Shown one piece after another: positions 16,652 to 26,324 of a stretch of DNA of 64,000 nt. The notes below the pieces were generated by a model. It did no database searches and was not told where the DNA came from. It worked only from the letters and a program-made list of their open reading frames with translations. The position numbers and the translations under genes are program-made. The stretch lies in the NCBI GenBank assembly GCA_041737835.1, contig JBGSQY010000050.1; one strand, given 5' to 3'. Source of the stretch: Bythopirellula sp041737835 (lineage in GTDB: Bacteria > Planctomycetota > Planctomycetia > Pirellulales > Lacipirellulaceae). Position 1 is the first letter of the stretch. Each line of letters opens with the position of its first letter.

Positions 16652-18013
16652 TTAAGAGTTCTCCTTGTCGGCAGATGTTCGCGGTAAGGTGGCTCGTGGG
16701 GGCAAATTGGCAGGGGCGGCCAGGCTTTTTAGGAACTCGTGGTATTGGGCATCGAGTTCCGCGTAGCCGACCCCCGTAACTTCTTCGAGGGTAGTCGGTT
16801 TGTCTTGGCCTGCATAGACGAGCCGCAAATATTCCATCAGGGCAGGGCGATACAGGCCGTCGCGGTAGTGCATGAAAAACGTGGCGAGTCCGGCGGATTG
16901 GCTGTACAGTTTGGCGATGTCGCTGCGGCGCTGGAGGTCGGACGTACCCAGCCGCGTGAGCTCTTCCAGCGGAATGTAAAAGCCGTCCCAGATCGCATTC
17001 TTGTACGCGGCTGCGAGTCGGCCCGTGTCGGGGGTGCCGACGGAGAATGCTTGCAGCTCTGCGGCGAGCTGCACCGGCGTGAGCGATTCAAAATAGCAAG
17101 CGATCCCTTCCAGAATCCAAGCGTTGGCGAGCCCACCGACGTTGCGCGCCGACTTGGTCGACTCTTGGAAAAACTGATGAACCGCTTCATGGGTGATCGT
17201 ACCCGGGCTTTGATCTTCGCCAGCAAAGAAATGCAGCGTGCGGGTGTTGTCGAAGTAGATACCCAAGGTCTTGGCAATCTGAGCCTGCTGACGGATGAGC
17301 GCATCATTATATTCATCGCGGGTACGATAATAGACAACCTGGAAGGGTTTGCCTCGATAGCTGGAAGACTCTTTCCCCGTAAAGCGTTTTTCGAGTTCCG
17401 CCGGTTCGATCAAATAAGCACCACACAATTGCAGCCAAGCTTGGTAGATCCCTTCTAAACGCGAAGCAAGTTCTGCGGCGGCTTCGCGGCTATGGTCGGT
17501 CGTGACTTGAAAATGATCGGTGCGCACCCGCCAGCCGTCGTCGATCGTCGCGTGACGCTTGGCATCGTCCTCGGCGGTGATCCAGCGCTTACCGATTTTG
17601 CGCTGGCCCGCTTCGTATTGAGGAGCATCCTCGGCAGCGATCCAACCGAATTTCGGATGCCAGATGAAACCATCTTTCATTTGACGGATGGAATAAGTTC
17701 CCGCCCACTGATCGCCGTCTTTTTCATAACCCAATACCCGGCGAGCGTCGGCATGATTGGGGTCGAACATCAAAGTTCGCGCCGCGGCACGCAGCGCGGC
17801 ACCGACGTCGCCTTGCTTGCTGAATTCGCGAGCCTGGGCGAAACTTTCGTCCGCTTGTTGACGGCTTTGGGGAGTGACTTGGCGGGGTTGCGTTTGGGAG
17901 TAAATGTCGGGAACGACAAAAACAACTTCGCCCGCTGGGGACGCAGCGCGTAAGGTGAGCGCCATCAACAGGGTCACAAAAATTGATAGCGGAAACTTCA
18001 ATTCAGCGCTCAA
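16652..18013 (-). CDS. DUF1570-like secreted protein with gluzincin HExxH motif
   Basis: 453 residues. The start is uncertain: there is no ATG before residue 17, and TTG at 18013 or 18001 or GTG at 17977 are possible. An N-terminal hydrophobic signal (about 7-24) is followed by a TPR-like helical hairpin (about 50-95) and a domain with HEAVH at 275-279 and LEGIACYFE (Glu302/Glu309) some 25 residues later, the zinc-ligand layout of gluzincin metallopeptidases and of DUF1570. It is probably an exported peptidase-like protein. A 50-residue membrane protein is translated immediately downstream. Confidence 0.75.
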   Translation of the reverse strand: MSAELKFPLSIFVTLLMALTLRAASPAGEVVFVVPDIYSQTQPRQVTPQSRQQADESFAQAREFSKQGDVGAALRAAARTLMFDPNHADARRVLGYEKDGDQWAGTYSIRQMKDGFIWHPKFGWIAAEDAPQYEAGQRKIGKRWITAEDDAKRHATIDDGWRVRTDHFQVTTDHSREAAAELASRLEGIYQAWLQLCGAYLIEPAELEKRFTGKESSSYRGKPFQVVYYRTRDEYNDALIRQQAQIAKTLGIYFDNTRTLHFFAGEDQSPGTITHEAVHQFFQESTKSARNVGGLANAWILEGIACYFESLTPVQLAAELQAFSVGTPDTGRLAAAYKNAIWDGFYIPLEELTRLGTSDLQRRSDIAKLYSQSAGLATFFMHYRDGLYRPALMEYLRLVYAGQDKPTTLEEVTGVGYAELDAQYHEFLKSLAAPANLPPRATLPRTSADKENS

Positions 18014-18024
18014 TAAAGATGAAA

Positions 18025-18069
18025 CCTGCTGCTAAGCCGCAAGCGGCCGCTTGCAGCTTAGCGGCAGGG
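18025..18069. repeat. palindrome centred on GCGGCCGC
   Basis: CCTGCTGCTAAGCCGCAAGCGGCCGCTTGCAGCTTAGCGGCAGGG is an imperfect inverted repeat with arms of about 20 bp. It lies just beyond the stop of the sugar isomerase-like gene and upstream of the DUF1570-like gene, so it may act as a REP-type element or a transcription barrier. There is no T-tract. Confidence 0.65.
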
Positions 18070-18106
18070 CAATGAACACCTCAATTGTAGCATGCCGCCG
18101 GTTGCG

Positions 18107-19105
18107 TTATTTGTCGGCAAAGGCCGCATCGAACGCCACGTTCGAGGGGGCGAAGTCGGTTTTTCTCACAAAATCGCAGGCCTCGCGGGCACCATGTTCG
18201 CGGTTCATGCGAGCGTCTTCCCATTCGACACTCAAGGGGCCCGCGTAGTTGATATCGTTGAGCGCGCGGATGATTTCCTCGAAGTTCACGCTGCCACGAC
18301 CGGGTGAGCGGAAGTCCCAACCCCGTCGTGCATCGCCGAAATTCAAATGGCTCGACAGAATGCCGCTACGGCCGTTGAGCGTGACAATCGCGTCTTTGAT
18401 ATGCACGTGATAAATGCGATCCGGAAATTCGCGAATGAACTCCACGGGATCAACACCTTGCCACAACAGATGGCTGGGGTCGAAATTGAAGCCGAACTCT
18501 TCGCGATGTCCGATCGCATCGAGCGCGCGATGCGCGGTGTAAATATCGAACGCGATTTCCGTGGGATGAACTTCCAAGGCGAATCGCACGCCGCATTCGC
18601 CGAAGACGTCGAGAATCGGATTCCAACGCGTGGCGAACTCCGCGAAGCCCGCTTCGATCGTCGATTCCGGCACAGGGGGGAACGAATACAGATAAGGCCA
18701 GATCCCCGAGCCGGTGAAACCGTTCACAACTTCCACGCCAAATCGCTGCGCCGCGCGGGCTGTGTTCTTCATATCCTCGGCGGCACGTTTGTTGACGCCC
18801 GCGGGATTGCCATCGCCCCACACATGCTCTGGCAGAATCGACTTGTGACGCGAATCAATCACATCACACACCGCTTGACCAACCAAGTGGTTGCTGATGG
18901 CCAGGCATTGCAGATCATGCCGGTCGAGCTGTTCGCGTTTGGCATCGGCGTAGCCTTCGTCACTCATCGCTTCGGCGACGTTGAAATGATCTCCCCAGCA
19001 GGCGAGTTCCAAACCGTCGTAACCAAACTCGCGAGCCTTGCGGGCCATATCATCGAGCGGCAAATCGGCCCACTGACCGGTGAACAGAGTGACGGGACGT
19101 GCCAT
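18107..19105 (-). CDS. sugar phosphate isomerase/epimerase-like TIM barrel
   Basis: 332 residues; the start is supported by TAGGAG 9 bases upstream. The fold is that of the xylose isomerase-like (AP endonuclease 2) family: ELACWGDHF near 35, FALEVHPTE (Glu/His metal ligands) near 175, NFDPSHLLWQGVDP (Asp, His) near 208, YHVHIKDA near 235 and a final SVEWED glutamate near 295. These residues fit divalent-metal isomerases and epimerases acting on sugars or inositols. It lies apart from the polysaccharide locus; substrate not predictable. Confidence 0.85.
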   Translation of the reverse strand: MARPVTLFTGQWADLPLDDMARKAREFGYDGLELACWGDHFNVAEAMSDEGYADAKREQLDRHDLQCLAISNHLVGQAVCDVIDSRHKSILPEHVWGDGNPAGVNKRAAEDMKNTARAAQRFGVEVVNGFTGSGIWPYLYSFPPVPESTIEAGFAEFATRWNPILDVFGECGVRFALEVHPTEIAFDIYTAHRALDAIGHREEFGFNFDPSHLLWQGVDPVEFIREFPDRIYHVHIKDAIVTLNGRSGILSSHLNFGDARRGWDFRSPGRGSVNFEEIIRALNDINYAGPLSVEWEDARMNREHGAREACDFVRKTDFAPSNVAFDAAFADK

Positions 19106-19274
19106 GAACGGTAGCTCCTATGTGCCTAGGGGATGAGAAGCACGCATTGTCGCAAATTTCAAACGGATGGCAACTCGGCGGAAAAAAGCAATAAACCACG
19201 GAGACACGGAGGGCGCGGAGTAAGAGCTATAATTGTCTATGGTCAATTTGCCTGTTACGCAGAGTTTATTTGAT

Positions 19275-20318
19275 ATGAAAAGTGTGATAGCAAAAGTTTG
19301 CCTTTGGCTTTGCTTGGTGTTATGCGTGTGCAATGTTATGTCCGCTGCTGAGGTGGCCATCGACATCGAGGTGGCGATGGCTCCCGGTGTGCCGATTACT
19401 GCGCCGCAGGAATGGGCGGAACGGTTGGGCAAGCTGGGGCTCGATCACGTGCAGATTCGTTCCGCACGCGGCGACGAAAAACCTGCGACGACCATGAATG
19501 AACAAGGGACGCGGGTTTCGGTCATCGCGGTGCTCACCAAAACAGACGAACTCATCGTGCCGCAACGCAAGTTTCGGGTTAGCCAGCTGAGTGAGCTGCG
19601 CGAATACTTTGAGAACCTCCCCACGCAGATCGTGGAAGAAGGAATTGTCCGCGGGCCGTTTCGGCTCACTGAGCAAGAGTTTCACACGGTGCTCGCCGAC
19701 CTCGCCAAGCCAATCGTGATAACAACCGAAGGCAAAACAACGGGAGACCTTGTAGCCCATTGCCGCACAAGGTTCCGCTTGCCGATCAAAGTGACCACCC
19801 CGGCGGAGCTGATGCTTCAGGGGGGCAAGCCGTTGCCGATGGAAATGGAAACCCTCGCCGCGGGGACGGCTTTGGCGATCGCACTGCGCCGCGACAATCT
19901 CGCCATGCGGCCCGAACATATTCCCGGTGGCTTGCAGTTGGTGATTGAGCCGTATGAGCGCGATAAAGAAACTTGGCCGATTGGTTGGAAGGTCGAGGGT
20001 TCGCCCCGCCAGCTTGTGCCGAAGCTCTATGAACCACTCACGATTGAAATCGAAGGCTACACGCTGACGACGGCGCTAGAAGCGTTGGCACCCCGACTGA
20101 CCGTGCCTGTGATCATGGATGACTATATGCTAACGAAACTCGAGATCGATCCCGCCAAGGTGTCAGTGAAAGTGCCGGCCAAGAAGACGTATCTCAAGGG
20201 GGCCATCGATCGGATATTCAGTCAGGCCCATTTGGCGTGTGAACTGCGAACCGACGATCGTGGCACGCCGTTTCTGTGGGGAACGCAATACGGCCCCGAT
20301 AGTCGTCCTGCGAAATAA
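19275..20318 (+). CDS. secreted conserved hypothetical protein with STN-like C-terminal domain
   Basis: 347 residues from the ATG at 19275 (MKSVIAKVCLWLCLVLCVC), which gives a standard signal peptide ending near VMSAAE; an ATG at 19233 is an alternative. The body contains a repeated pattern of amphipathic strands (QEWAERLGKLGLDHVQIRSA) and a C-terminal region (TLTTALEALAPRLTVPVIMDDYML...VSVKVPAKKTYLKGAIDRIFSQAHLACELR) that resembles the small STN/secretin N-terminal fold. It has no close operon partner. Function unknown. Confidence 0.55.
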   Translation: MKSVIAKVCLWLCLVLCVCNVMSAAEVAIDIEVAMAPGVPITAPQEWAERLGKLGLDHVQIRSARGDEKPATTMNEQGTRVSVIAVLTKTDELIVPQRKFRVSQLSELREYFENLPTQIVEEGIVRGPFRLTEQEFHTVLADLAKPIVITTEGKTTGDLVAHCRTRFRLPIKVTTPAELMLQGGKPLPMEMETLAAGTALAIALRRDNLAMRPEHIPGGLQLVIEPYERDKETWPIGWKVEGSPRQLVPKLYEPLTIEIEGYTLTTALEALAPRLTVPVIMDDYMLTKLEIDPAKVSVKVPAKKTYLKGAIDRIFSQAHLACELRTDDRGTPFLWGTQYGPDSRPAK

Positions 20319-20449
20319 ATCAGCCGCCACGCGCTAGCGTCCGGTTCTTTGCATCGATTTTGAAGCAAGCTGTAGTGGGCATCAGGGCTGCGAGCTTGGT
20401 ATGATGGGTGCCACCCAATCATCAGCTCAATCCTCGGAAGTCCTTCACC

Positions 20450-21220
20450 GTGATCTCGGTCAGCAACCTTACGAAACGGTTTGGCTCGCAGCTGGCCGTC
20501 GATAATCTTTCTTTCGAGATCCCCGGCGGTCAGATCGTGGGCTTTCTGGGGCCCAACGGCGCAGGGAAATCGACGACGCTCAAAATGCTCACCGGCATGA
20601 TTACTCCTTCCGGAGGTCGAGCGACGATTTGTGGATTCGATCTGCAAAACGATCCGATCAACGTCAAGCGCAACGTCGGCTTCGTGCCGGAATCGGGAGC
20701 CGTGTTTGAATCGCTCACGGGGCTCGAATACCTGGAAATGGTGGCCGCCCTTTACGGAATCCCCGCCGAAGCGGCCCGAGAACGGATTCGCCAGTTTCTC
20801 GCGTTCTTTGATCTCAGTTTTGAAACACTCACAGACAAACTTTTGGGTGCGTATTCCAAAGGGATGCGGCGGAAAGTCGTGATCACGGCGGCCCTGCTGC
20901 ACAATCCGCCGGTGGTCTTTTTCGATGAACCCTTGGATGGCTTGGATGCCAACGCGGCCGTCGGTTTTAAGACGCTCATTCAAACGCTGGCCAGCGAAGG
21001 GAAAACCATCGTCTACAGTTCGCACATCCTCGACGTGGTGGAGCGCGTCTGCCATCGGGTGCTGATCATCGACAAAGGAAAACTCTTGATCGACGGCAAG
21101 CCCGACGAACTAGTTGCCAGTCACAACAGTGGAACCTTGGAAAAACTGTTCACCGAACTGACGGGTGGCAATGAATTGGAACGTCGGGCCCAAGATTTTG
21201 CGAAGACCTTCCTGCCATGA
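20450..21220 (+). CDS. ABC transporter ATP-binding protein (exporter type)
   Basis: 256 residues from a GTG at 20450 with GGAAG 9 bases upstream; a second in-frame GTG at 20408 would add 14 residues unlike the family. Walker A GPNGAGKST is at about 34-42, the signature is the variant YSKGMRRK, and Walker B VVFFDEPLDGLD and the switch His (SSHILD) are intact. The GMRRK signature marks the CcmA/NatA-like exporter ATPases. It overlaps the following membrane gene by 4 bp (ATGA), so the two form one transporter. Confidence 0.9.
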   Translation: MISVSNLTKRFGSQLAVDNLSFEIPGGQIVGFLGPNGAGKSTTLKMLTGMITPSGGRATICGFDLQNDPINVKRNVGFVPESGAVFESLTGLEYLEMVAALYGIPAEAARERIRQFLAFFDLSFETLTDKLLGAYSKGMRRKVVITAALLHNPPVVFFDEPLDGLDANAAVGFKTLIQTLASEGKTIVYSSHILDVVERVCHRVLIIDKGKLLIDGKPDELVASHNSGTLEKLFTELTGGNELERRAQDFAKTFLP

Positions 21221-22863
21221 GCCAGGCCGATTCCCAGTTGCGATATCCCGATCAAGAGAACTCAGTTTCTCCGACGCGAGCGCTGCGCACATTGTTTCTC
21301 ACGTTGTTTTTGCGTGGCCGCAGTGCGCGAGGTTTGCAGGTTCAATCGGCGCCCAAATCCGTCGGTCGAAAGCTATTTCTTACGCTGTTGCTGTATGCAT
21401 TAGTGGGCCTGATCGTGCTGGCGTTCCGAGCGCAGTCCATCATGGTGCTGAGTGCCTGGCTGCACGCCATGACGTTTATCTTTCTCGGTATGTTCGTGGC
21501 GTCGTCGGCGGGGGAGATTCTTTTCAATCGGGAAGAAGCCGATATCTTGATGCACCGCCCGATTCAGCCGCGAGATTTGCTGTGGGCCAAAATTCGCGTG
21601 CTTGTGGAAGTTTCGCTGTGGCTCGCCCTGGCGGTGAATCTCGCCGGGTTCGTCGTGGGTGTCATCTCGCCCGAGGGGGACTGGCGGTTTCCGTTCGTGC
21701 ATGCCTTTTCGTTGGTGCTAGAAGCACTCTTCACAACGTCGTGCGTGATCATGGTCTATCAGCTTTGCCTGCGGTGGTTTGGCCGCGAGCGGCTCGATGG
21801 CATGATGACAACCGCGCAAGTGCTGATTTCGATTACCGCCGTGATCGGTGGGCAGATCGTGCCGCGCGTGTTGTTTCGTTTGGATGGGTCCGACATCGCG
21901 ACGACCGAATCGTGGTGGCCGTTGTTGTTGCCGCCAGTTTGGTTTGCTGGAATCGACGATGCCCTCGCGGGAAGTGGTGTGGCACGCTCCTGGGTCTACG
22001 GACTGGTGGCGATTGTGGCAACGCTCACGGTGCTCTGGTTGTGCTTCGGTAAGTTGGCCGGTGACTATGAAATCGGACTTCAGACGCTCAACGAAACGGC
22101 ACCCAAACGCAAAAGCGTAATTGCCAAGCAACGATTGTTAGCCAAGTTGGTAAATGCACCGCCGCTGCGATGGTGGCTGCGCGATCCGGTTGAACGCGCT
22201 TCCTTTCTGTTATCCGCCGCGTATTTGGTTCGCGACCGCGATGTGAAGCTGCGTCTCTATCCCGGGCTGGCACCCATTCTCGTGATTCCCTTTATGATGA
22301 TCTTTCAAGACGCTCGCGGCGGGGATCGCGAAGCCAGCGGCTTTGGTCTGGCAATCGCGTTTGGCTATCTCGGGCTGTTGCCGTTGTTGGCGCTCAATAT
22401 GTTGCAGTATTCGCAAAACTGGCAAGCGGCCGATATGTTTCGCGCGGCCCCGCTAGCTGGGCCTGCTCCGCTGTGCCATGGTGGCCGCAAAGCGATACTT
22501 TGTTTTACGACGGTTCCTTTGCTGCTCGTCTTGGGAGTGCTGCTGTATTTTATGCGTTCGACCATGCCCTGGTATCTGGTCCTGCCATCGATAATCGCGA
22601 TCCCGGTATTTGCCATCGTTCCCAACTTGCGTGGCCATGCCGTGCCCCTTTCTCAACCCACGGAGGAAGCCAAGTCAGCGGGGCGTGGAGCGAGCATCTT
22701 TGTCACGATGATGATTTCGATGGCGCTATCAGGTTTGGCGCTGTGGGCTTGGCGTGGGGAATGGTTCTGGCAATTCGTGGCCGCGGAAACTTGTATTGCG
22801 ATTCTTTTGTACTTCCTTATGAATCGCTCAGTGGAGCAGGCCCGTTGGTCGTCGCTCGAGTGA
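21217..22863 (+). CDS. membrane component of an ABC exporter
   Basis: 548 residues with about 10-12 hydrophobic segments (for example LFLTLLLYALVGLIVLAF, ALFTTSCVIMVYQLCL, ILVIPFMMIFQD, ATVLWLCFGKLA-like and FVTMMISMALSGLALWAW). The start overlaps the ATPase stop (21217-21220). No ATPase motif is present, so it is the permease half. It is similar in plan to large exporter permeases paired with NatA-type ATPases in Planctomycetes, but I cannot name the family. Substrate unknown. Confidence 0.75.
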   Translation: MSQADSQLRYPDQENSVSPTRALRTLFLTLFLRGRSARGLQVQSAPKSVGRKLFLTLLLYALVGLIVLAFRAQSIMVLSAWLHAMTFIFLGMFVASSAGEILFNREEADILMHRPIQPRDLLWAKIRVLVEVSLWLALAVNLAGFVVGVISPEGDWRFPFVHAFSLVLEALFTTSCVIMVYQLCLRWFGRERLDGMMTTAQVLISITAVIGGQIVPRVLFRLDGSDIATTESWWPLLLPPVWFAGIDDALAGSGVARSWVYGLVAIVATLTVLWLCFGKLAGDYEIGLQTLNETAPKRKSVIAKQRLLAKLVNAPPLRWWLRDPVERASFLLSAAYLVRDRDVKLRLYPGLAPILVIPFMMIFQDARGGDREASGFGLAIAFGYLGLLPLLALNMLQYSQNWQAADMFRAAPLAGPAPLCHGGRKAILCFTTVPLLLVLGVLLYFMRSTMPWYLVLPSIIAIPVFAIVPNLRGHAVPLSQPTEEAKSAGRGASIFVTMMISMALSGLALWAWRGEWFWQFVAAETCIAILLYFLMNRSVEQARWSSLE

Positions 22864-22923
22864 AGCCAAGCATGCCTATCTGCTTGGGCTTGGCCGCGGA
22901 GAAGAAGTAGCGGTAATCGCCAG

Positions 22924-24219
22924 TCAGCTCATCTTCGGAACCGACCAATGCCCTTTGGCGCGGTATTTGCGCCCGAGCAGGTCGTTGGCTTCCGCGTCGT
23001 CGATGATTGTTTCGCCATCGAAGACGAGCGATCGCTTGAGCCGCGTCGAGATGTTGCCCAGGTGAATGGCACTGGCGGTCTGAGTAGCCACTTCCAGCGG
23101 GGCGTTGGGGGTTTTTCCGTTCTTGGCGGTGTCGATCCAATTTTGCATGTGATTGGCGACTTCGGGTTTAACCACGCCGTCGAGTTTCACCTGCACGCGA
23201 TTTTTTTGATCGTCAAACACGTCGAACTTGCCGCGCTTGCTGACGAAAAGCTTTCCCTTGCTGCCGTAGAATTCAGCGCCCGAATCGACGTTGTAAGGGT
23301 AGCTATTGGACCACAGGCGTTGCTCGTAAACGAGCATCCGCGGCCCGGCGGGGGTTTCGTATTCAAACGTGACTTGCTGCGTGTCGGGCCATTGGCGGTC
23401 GTCGTTGAAGAAATAAACGCCCCCCATTCCCGAGATCCGTTTCGGCGCGCCGGTCACGCCAAGTCCCCACAAGGCGTAATCCATTTCATGAACGCCGTCG
23501 TTCCCCAGATCGCCCGCGCCGAAGTTGTACCACCAGTGCCAATCGTAGTGAAAGCGATTCTTCTGGTACGGCATCCACTCGGCGGGGCCAACCCACGTGT
23601 CGTAATCAACATTCGCGGGCGGCTGGGTCGGGTTGGCATGGCCAATCGAATTGCGCGTCTGCCAATTCCAGCACTTCGCAATAAGCACGTCGCCGATGAG
23701 GCCGTTGCGTAAGTGGCTGATGGCTTCTTGAATGCCGGCCGAGCTACGCGCTTGCGTGCCGTGCTGCACGACTTTGCCGGACTTCTGCGCGGCATCGATC
23801 AACAATTGGCCTTCGCGGAAATTGTGCGAGACCGGCTTTTCGACATACACATGTTTGCCGGCTTCCAGAGCCAACAATGCCGCTGGCACGTGCCAATGAT
23901 CGGGGAGGGCGAGCGTAACGCCATCGATGTTAGGGTCATCCAGCACACGCCGGATGTCGGTCACTCCTTGCGCGCCGGTCGTTTCTTTTCCTTTAGCCAG
24001 CCGCTCTTCATCGACGTCACATACATAGGCAATCTCGGCGCCAGTCAGTTGCGAGAGCGCGCGATAGTGGACGTTCCCTTGGTTGCCGCTGCCGATCACG
24101 CCAATGCGAAAGCGTTCACTTGCCGAATTGGCCCAGGCGCGCGGAGTCGTCAGCAAACCCGTGGCGAGGGCTCCGGTGGAAAGCGTGCCGAGAAAATGAC
24201 GACGAGTGAACTGCGACAT
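22924..24219 (-). CDS. Gfo/Idh/MocA family oxidoreductase with Tat signal
   Basis: 431 residues. The N-terminal Tat motif RRHFLG and a hydrophobic stretch to about residue 30 (TPRAWA) predict export by the Tat pathway. A Rossmann nucleotide-binding motif follows (RIGVIGSGNQGNVHYRAL, about 38-55), then YVEKPVSHNF, with the EKP motif that places the catalytic lysine in this family. The C-terminal alpha/beta domain matches GFO_IDH_MocA_C proteins common in Planctomycetes. It probably oxidises or epimerises a sugar or cyclitol in the periplasm with tightly bound NAD(P); substrate unknown. Confidence 0.88.
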   Translation of the reverse strand: MSQFTRRHFLGTLSTGALATGLLTTPRAWANSASERFRIGVIGSGNQGNVHYRALSQLTGAEIAYVCDVDEERLAKGKETTGAQGVTDIRRVLDDPNIDGVTLALPDHWHVPAALLALEAGKHVYVEKPVSHNFREGQLLIDAAQKSGKVVQHGTQARSSAGIQEAISHLRNGLIGDVLIAKCWNWQTRNSIGHANPTQPPANVDYDTWVGPAEWMPYQKNRFHYDWHWWYNFGAGDLGNDGVHEMDYALWGLGVTGAPKRISGMGGVYFFNDDRQWPDTQQVTFEYETPAGPRMLVYEQRLWSNSYPYNVDSGAEFYGSKGKLFVSKRGKFDVFDDQKNRVQVKLDGVVKPEVANHMQNWIDTAKNGKTPNAPLEVATQTASAIHLGNISTRLKRSLVFDGETIIDDAEANDLLGRKYRAKGHWSVPKMS

Positions 24220-24302
24220 GAAACAACCTACGAAGAGCGACGGGCAATCTCTTCATCGTAGACAAAACGGTGGGCAAATGAAGGTCTGCTGCGCAGACAG
24301 AA

Positions 24303-25550
24303 TTAGCAGAGACCCGTTTCAGCAATGAAAATCTGGTTATACGTTGCACCGTCTCGGTGGACTGGTTGCACGTAGGCGACATGCCGCCCATCGGGCGAGA
24401 CGACACAAGCTTCACCCCGCGGGGAGAATTCGCCAAAGACCGCGTTCGTGAGCCTGCGAGAGTCGCCAGAATCTGAGTTTATTAACATGACGCTACCATC
24501 GGCGATCGCTGCGAGCTGGACACCATCGGGATGCCAATTGAATGCCGAGGAGATATCAAAGTTGTGATGTGTGATTTGTCGCGGCTCGCCACCGGAGGGT
24601 GAAATCGTCCACAACTGCACGCGGCCCGCGTCGTCGCACATCAGGAAAGCGATACGCTCTCCATCAAACGAACTGCGCGGCCAATGCCGTGGTCCCTGAA
24701 TGCCCGGATGCTTACGTGTTGCGGTGTACGTCAATCGGCGTTGTGCCGTGCCAAGCGGTGGGGCAGGGGGGGAAGTCGCCGAGCCCGCGAGTGGTTCCAA
24801 TCCGGCAACCGTCACATCCTCGGGAAGATCGACGACAAACAGCTCGGTGACGATTTCACCTTGTTCGGTCAGAACATCGCCCAAGAAGGCTATTCTACGG
24901 CTATCGATCCAAGCGTCTTCATACGCTTTGCAAATCTCGTCCGAACCCGGCTGGGGATTGGCGACTGTTTTGGTGATCACCACCGAGAAATCCGTACCGT
25001 CGTGATTGCGTGGATGCGTGTGTGGAACCTTCACCTCTTTGCCGGCTAATGCAACCGCGACGTTGCGTTGATTGCGGCCGAGTTCGTTTTGAATGTGATC
25101 GTCGTAGGTGAAGCTTACATATTTGCCATCAGGGCTGAAAACGTGAACGTGCGATCCTCCGCGCAGCGCGCCGGGCGTGAAGGGCGAAATCAGATCACGG
25201 GCATCGAGATTATGAATCACTTGCGGGCGATCGCTCTCGACAATCACCCCTTGTCGATGACAGAACGAGTATTGCCAATCGGGAGTGGGATGTTCCGGCC
25301 CAAGAATGAAGACCACTTGTTCCCGCGTGGGATGATAAGTCGGCACGCCACAGAACGCCCCGTGACGACTTTCATAGAGAACTTCGACTTCGCCCGTGGA
25401 GATGTTCACCCGCTCGATGCGCGTGCCATCGAACAATGCCCCATCAGCATCGCTGCGGACGTCGTAGACGATCCACTGGCTGTCGGGGGACCAAACGGCC
25501 GTATTGGTGAGAAGGTGGCCGTGGGAAGCCTTTGTGATTTGCCCTGGCAT
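24303..25550 (-). CDS. DUF3748 family TolB-like beta-propeller protein
   Basis: 415 residues from the ATG at 25550 (a TTG two codons upstream is possible). Repeated TolB/PD40 blades are visible (AVWSPDSQWIVYDVRS, HVFSPDGKYVSFTYDD, FNWHPDGVQLAAIADG, CVVSPDGRHVAYVQ), giving a six- or seven-bladed propeller. The overall pattern resembles E. coli YidR, a DUF3748 protein. No signal peptide is evident, so it may be cytoplasmic. It starts 7 bp after the DedA stop and is probably co-transcribed. It may be an oligomer- or sugar-binding propeller. Confidence 0.7.
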   Translation of the reverse strand: MPGQITKASHGHLLTNTAVWSPDSQWIVYDVRSDADGALFDGTRIERVNISTGEVEVLYESRHGAFCGVPTYHPTREQVVFILGPEHPTPDWQYSFCHRQGVIVESDRPQVIHNLDARDLISPFTPGALRGGSHVHVFSPDGKYVSFTYDDHIQNELGRNQRNVAVALAGKEVKVPHTHPRNHDGTDFSVVITKTVANPQPGSDEICKAYEDAWIDSRRIAFLGDVLTEQGEIVTELFVVDLPEDVTVAGLEPLAGSATSPPAPPLGTAQRRLTYTATRKHPGIQGPRHWPRSSFDGERIAFLMCDDAGRVQLWTISPSGGEPRQITHHNFDISSAFNWHPDGVQLAAIADGSVMLINSDSGDSRRLTNAVFGEFSPRGEACVVSPDGRHVAYVQPVHRDGATYNQIFIAETGLC

Positions 25551-25557
25551 GGTCAAC

Positions 25558-26223
25558 TCATTCGGGCTTGCTGAATTCCTCGCGGGCCAACCGGCTGATC
25601 AGGTAGCCCCACACGATAGGAAGCAGCGAGATCACGACGATGCCAATCACAACGGCGGTGAAATTATTCTTTACCATCGGCATGTTGCCAAAGGCATAGC
25701 CGGCCAATGTGCAGATGCCGACCCACAAGATGCCGCCTAAGACGTTGAACACCACGAACTGGGAATAGGCCATGCTGCCAGCCCCGGCCACAAACGGCAC
25801 AAACGTACGAACAATCGGCACGAATCGCGCGAGGACAATCGCTTTGCCGCCATATTTTTGGAAAAAGCGGTGGGCTTTGTTTAGATGGTCACGGTTGAGC
25901 ATCCGATGCCAGAACCCGGAGCGATCCTCCGCTTTAAAGATCTTGGGCCCGAGATAGTGGCCGATCGAGTAGTTCACCGCATCGCCCAGAATAGCCGCCG
26001 ACAGGAGCAAGCCAAGCACGACCCAGAGATTCAAAATCCCCGAAGCCGAGAGCGCCCCCGTGGCAAACAGCAACGAGTCACCCGGCAAAAACGGCGTGAT
26101 GACCAAGCCCGTTTCGCAAAAGATGATCAGAAACAGCAGGGCGTAAACCCAAGCCCCGTATTGCCCGACGAACTCCGCCAAGTGTGCGTCGAGGTGCAAA
26201 ATCAAATCGATGAGCGTATCCAT
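25558..26223 (-). CDS. DedA family membrane protein (VTT/SNARE-associated domain)
   Basis: 221 residues. The DedA core is clear: ETGLVITPFLPGDSLLFATGAL (about 37-58), a central GDAVNYSIGHYLGPKIF, then FFQKYGGKAIVLARFVPIVRTFVPFVAGAGSMAYSQF, the conserved arginine-containing re-entrant region. Four to six membrane segments are expected. DedA/VTT proteins act as scramblases or flippases of lipids, including undecaprenyl phosphate and phosphatidylethanolamine. It precedes the DUF3748 gene by 7 bp. Confidence 0.92.
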   Translation of the reverse strand: MDTLIDLILHLDAHLAEFVGQYGAWVYALLFLIIFCETGLVITPFLPGDSLLFATGALSASGILNLWVVLGLLLSAAILGDAVNYSIGHYLGPKIFKAEDRSGFWHRMLNRDHLNKAHRFFQKYGGKAIVLARFVPIVRTFVPFVAGAGSMAYSQFVVFNVLGGILWVGICTLAGYAFGNMPMVKNNFTAVVIGIVVISLLPIVWGYLISRLAREEFSKPE

Positions 26224-26324
26224 GAAGCAATCATACAGCGCAGGTCGCGGGCGGATGGGAAACTGAGGATTCTAGCAGCCCCCGCCGGAAAGCGGGAGCG
26301 AAGAATTTTCCCGCTGCGGGGCGA

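Noticed and set aside
16739..17458. 239-codon plus-strand frame over the DUF1570-like gene
   Set aside because: Antisense to a gene whose HEAVH zinc motif and export signal are intact.
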